From positions 2,356,001 to 2,420,000 of the forward strand of contig CM074137.1 in NCBI GenBank assembly GCA_037178625.1: a stretch of 64,000 nucleotides of DNA, read 5' to 3'. How positions within the stretch are numbered: position 1 is the stretch's first letter; each line of letters opens with the position of its first letter. This DNA is from Skeletonema tropicum. Lineage: Eukaryota > Bacillariophyta > Thalassiosirophyceae > Thalassiosirales > Thalassiosiraceae. The position numbers and the translations under genes are program-made. Under the pieces are notes generated by a model, which saw only the letters and a program-made list of their open reading frames with translations, did no database searches and had not been told where the DNA came from. Positions 63,728-64,000 of this stretch are shown piece by piece.

Positions 63728-64000
63728 TTAGAAGATCATCTTGTGAGGCCTGTCGTGCTTTCCAAGAGTAAAGTTGGATCCAAGGTAGTTCTTCAAAAGG
63801 GGAGTGGCCTCAACAGCCTTGAGTACAGCGGCATCAACCTTCTTTTGGTCAGCCTTGCGTTGATCGGAGACAACAGCGGGCTTGGCGGCATCATTAGCGA
63901 AGAATCCTTCCTCGCCATCGGCAGACTTCTCGGCAACACGGGCAAAGTAGGCATCATTGATGTTGGACACATCTACTCCACTAACATCAATCTTGGTGGA
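63728..64000 (-). CDS. RPL6: Ribosomal protein eL6, C-terminal part
   Basis: Frame open from the window edge, so the N-terminal portion lies outside. It reads ADQKKVDAAVLKAVEATPLL, then KNYLGSNFTLGKHDRPHKMIF (last 21 residues split here), the characteristic end of eukaryotic large-subunit protein L6 (family end xxPHKLVF). Structural component of the 60S ribosome. No intron in the visible part. Confidence 0.92.
   Translation of the reverse strand, partial: STKIDVSGVDVSNINDAYFARVAEKSADGEEGFFANDAAKPAVVSDQRKADQKKVDAAVLKAVEATPLLKNYLGSNFTLGKHDRPHKMIF

Noticed and set aside
1..64000. CRISPR arrays, operons, phage or bacterial island
   Set aside because: Introns, eukaryote-only families and eukaryotic transposons throughout; no regular spacer arrays.

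Overview
The window looks like nuclear DNA of a centric diatom of the Thalassiosira/Skeletonema type (inference). The evidence is a delta-class carbonic anhydrase, a diatom-type DUF6824 regulator, remnants of the BspA-type leucine-rich-repeat and F-box/LRR families seen in Thalassiosira, small GT-AG introns (about 80-240 nt), and genes on both strands with low-complexity Ser/Asn/Gln runs. There are no prokaryotic features: no operons, no CRISPR.

Left part (1-16 kb), repeat-rich. A decayed coiled-coil gene (1-1565, minus) is interrupted by a 393-bp foldback MITE. A cluster of three paralogous MYND zinc-finger genes follows (5549-6344 +, 6952-7770 -, 13276-14117 +). The second and third are divergent and once shared a promoter of about 160 bp. 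That promoter is now split by a 5.3-kb LTR retrotransposon (7799-13122) with near-identical 274/275-bp LTRs, a 5-bp target duplication and a polypurine tract, but no recognisable gag-pol. Two of the three MYND genes carry a frameshift at a T5 run at the same point. The cluster is bracketed by ~700-bp inverted repeats (4796-5498 / 15030-15713), next to truncated copies of two genes whose longer copies lie at 18.3 kb (DHHC) and 21.9 kb.

Middle (16-41 kb): scattered host genes among transposon debris. Host genes are a four-TM protein, a DHHC palmitoyltransferase, a nuclear-type Lys-rich protein with three exons, a tail-anchored Gln/Ser-rich protein and several hypotheticals. Mobile DNA comprises a PIF/Harbinger-like element (17191-18234), two TA-flanked MITEs (31522-32013, 32821-33220), a truncated Copia pol (35116-36271), and a nest in which a hAT deletion derivative (36487-37112) sits inside the terminal repeat of a larger element (36475-40499).

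Right part (40.6-64 kb): ordinary dense gene space. It holds a MYND/RING/Sel1 protein, a membrane-anchored delta-carbonic anhydrase, a Gln-rich DUF6824 protein, a four-domain voltage-gated cation channel with an EEEE filter and C-terminal IQ-like motif, two unrelated alpha/beta hydrolases, a fibrillin-like/coiled-coil protein, an AAMP-type WD40 protein, a tafazzin-type acyltransferase, a threonine synthase with an unusual hydrophobic C-tail, and the 3' end of ribosomal protein eL6. These genes are not an obvious pathway. I found no convincing new multi-gene system. The strongest novelties are the dissected transposon insertions with target duplications and the MYND cluster.
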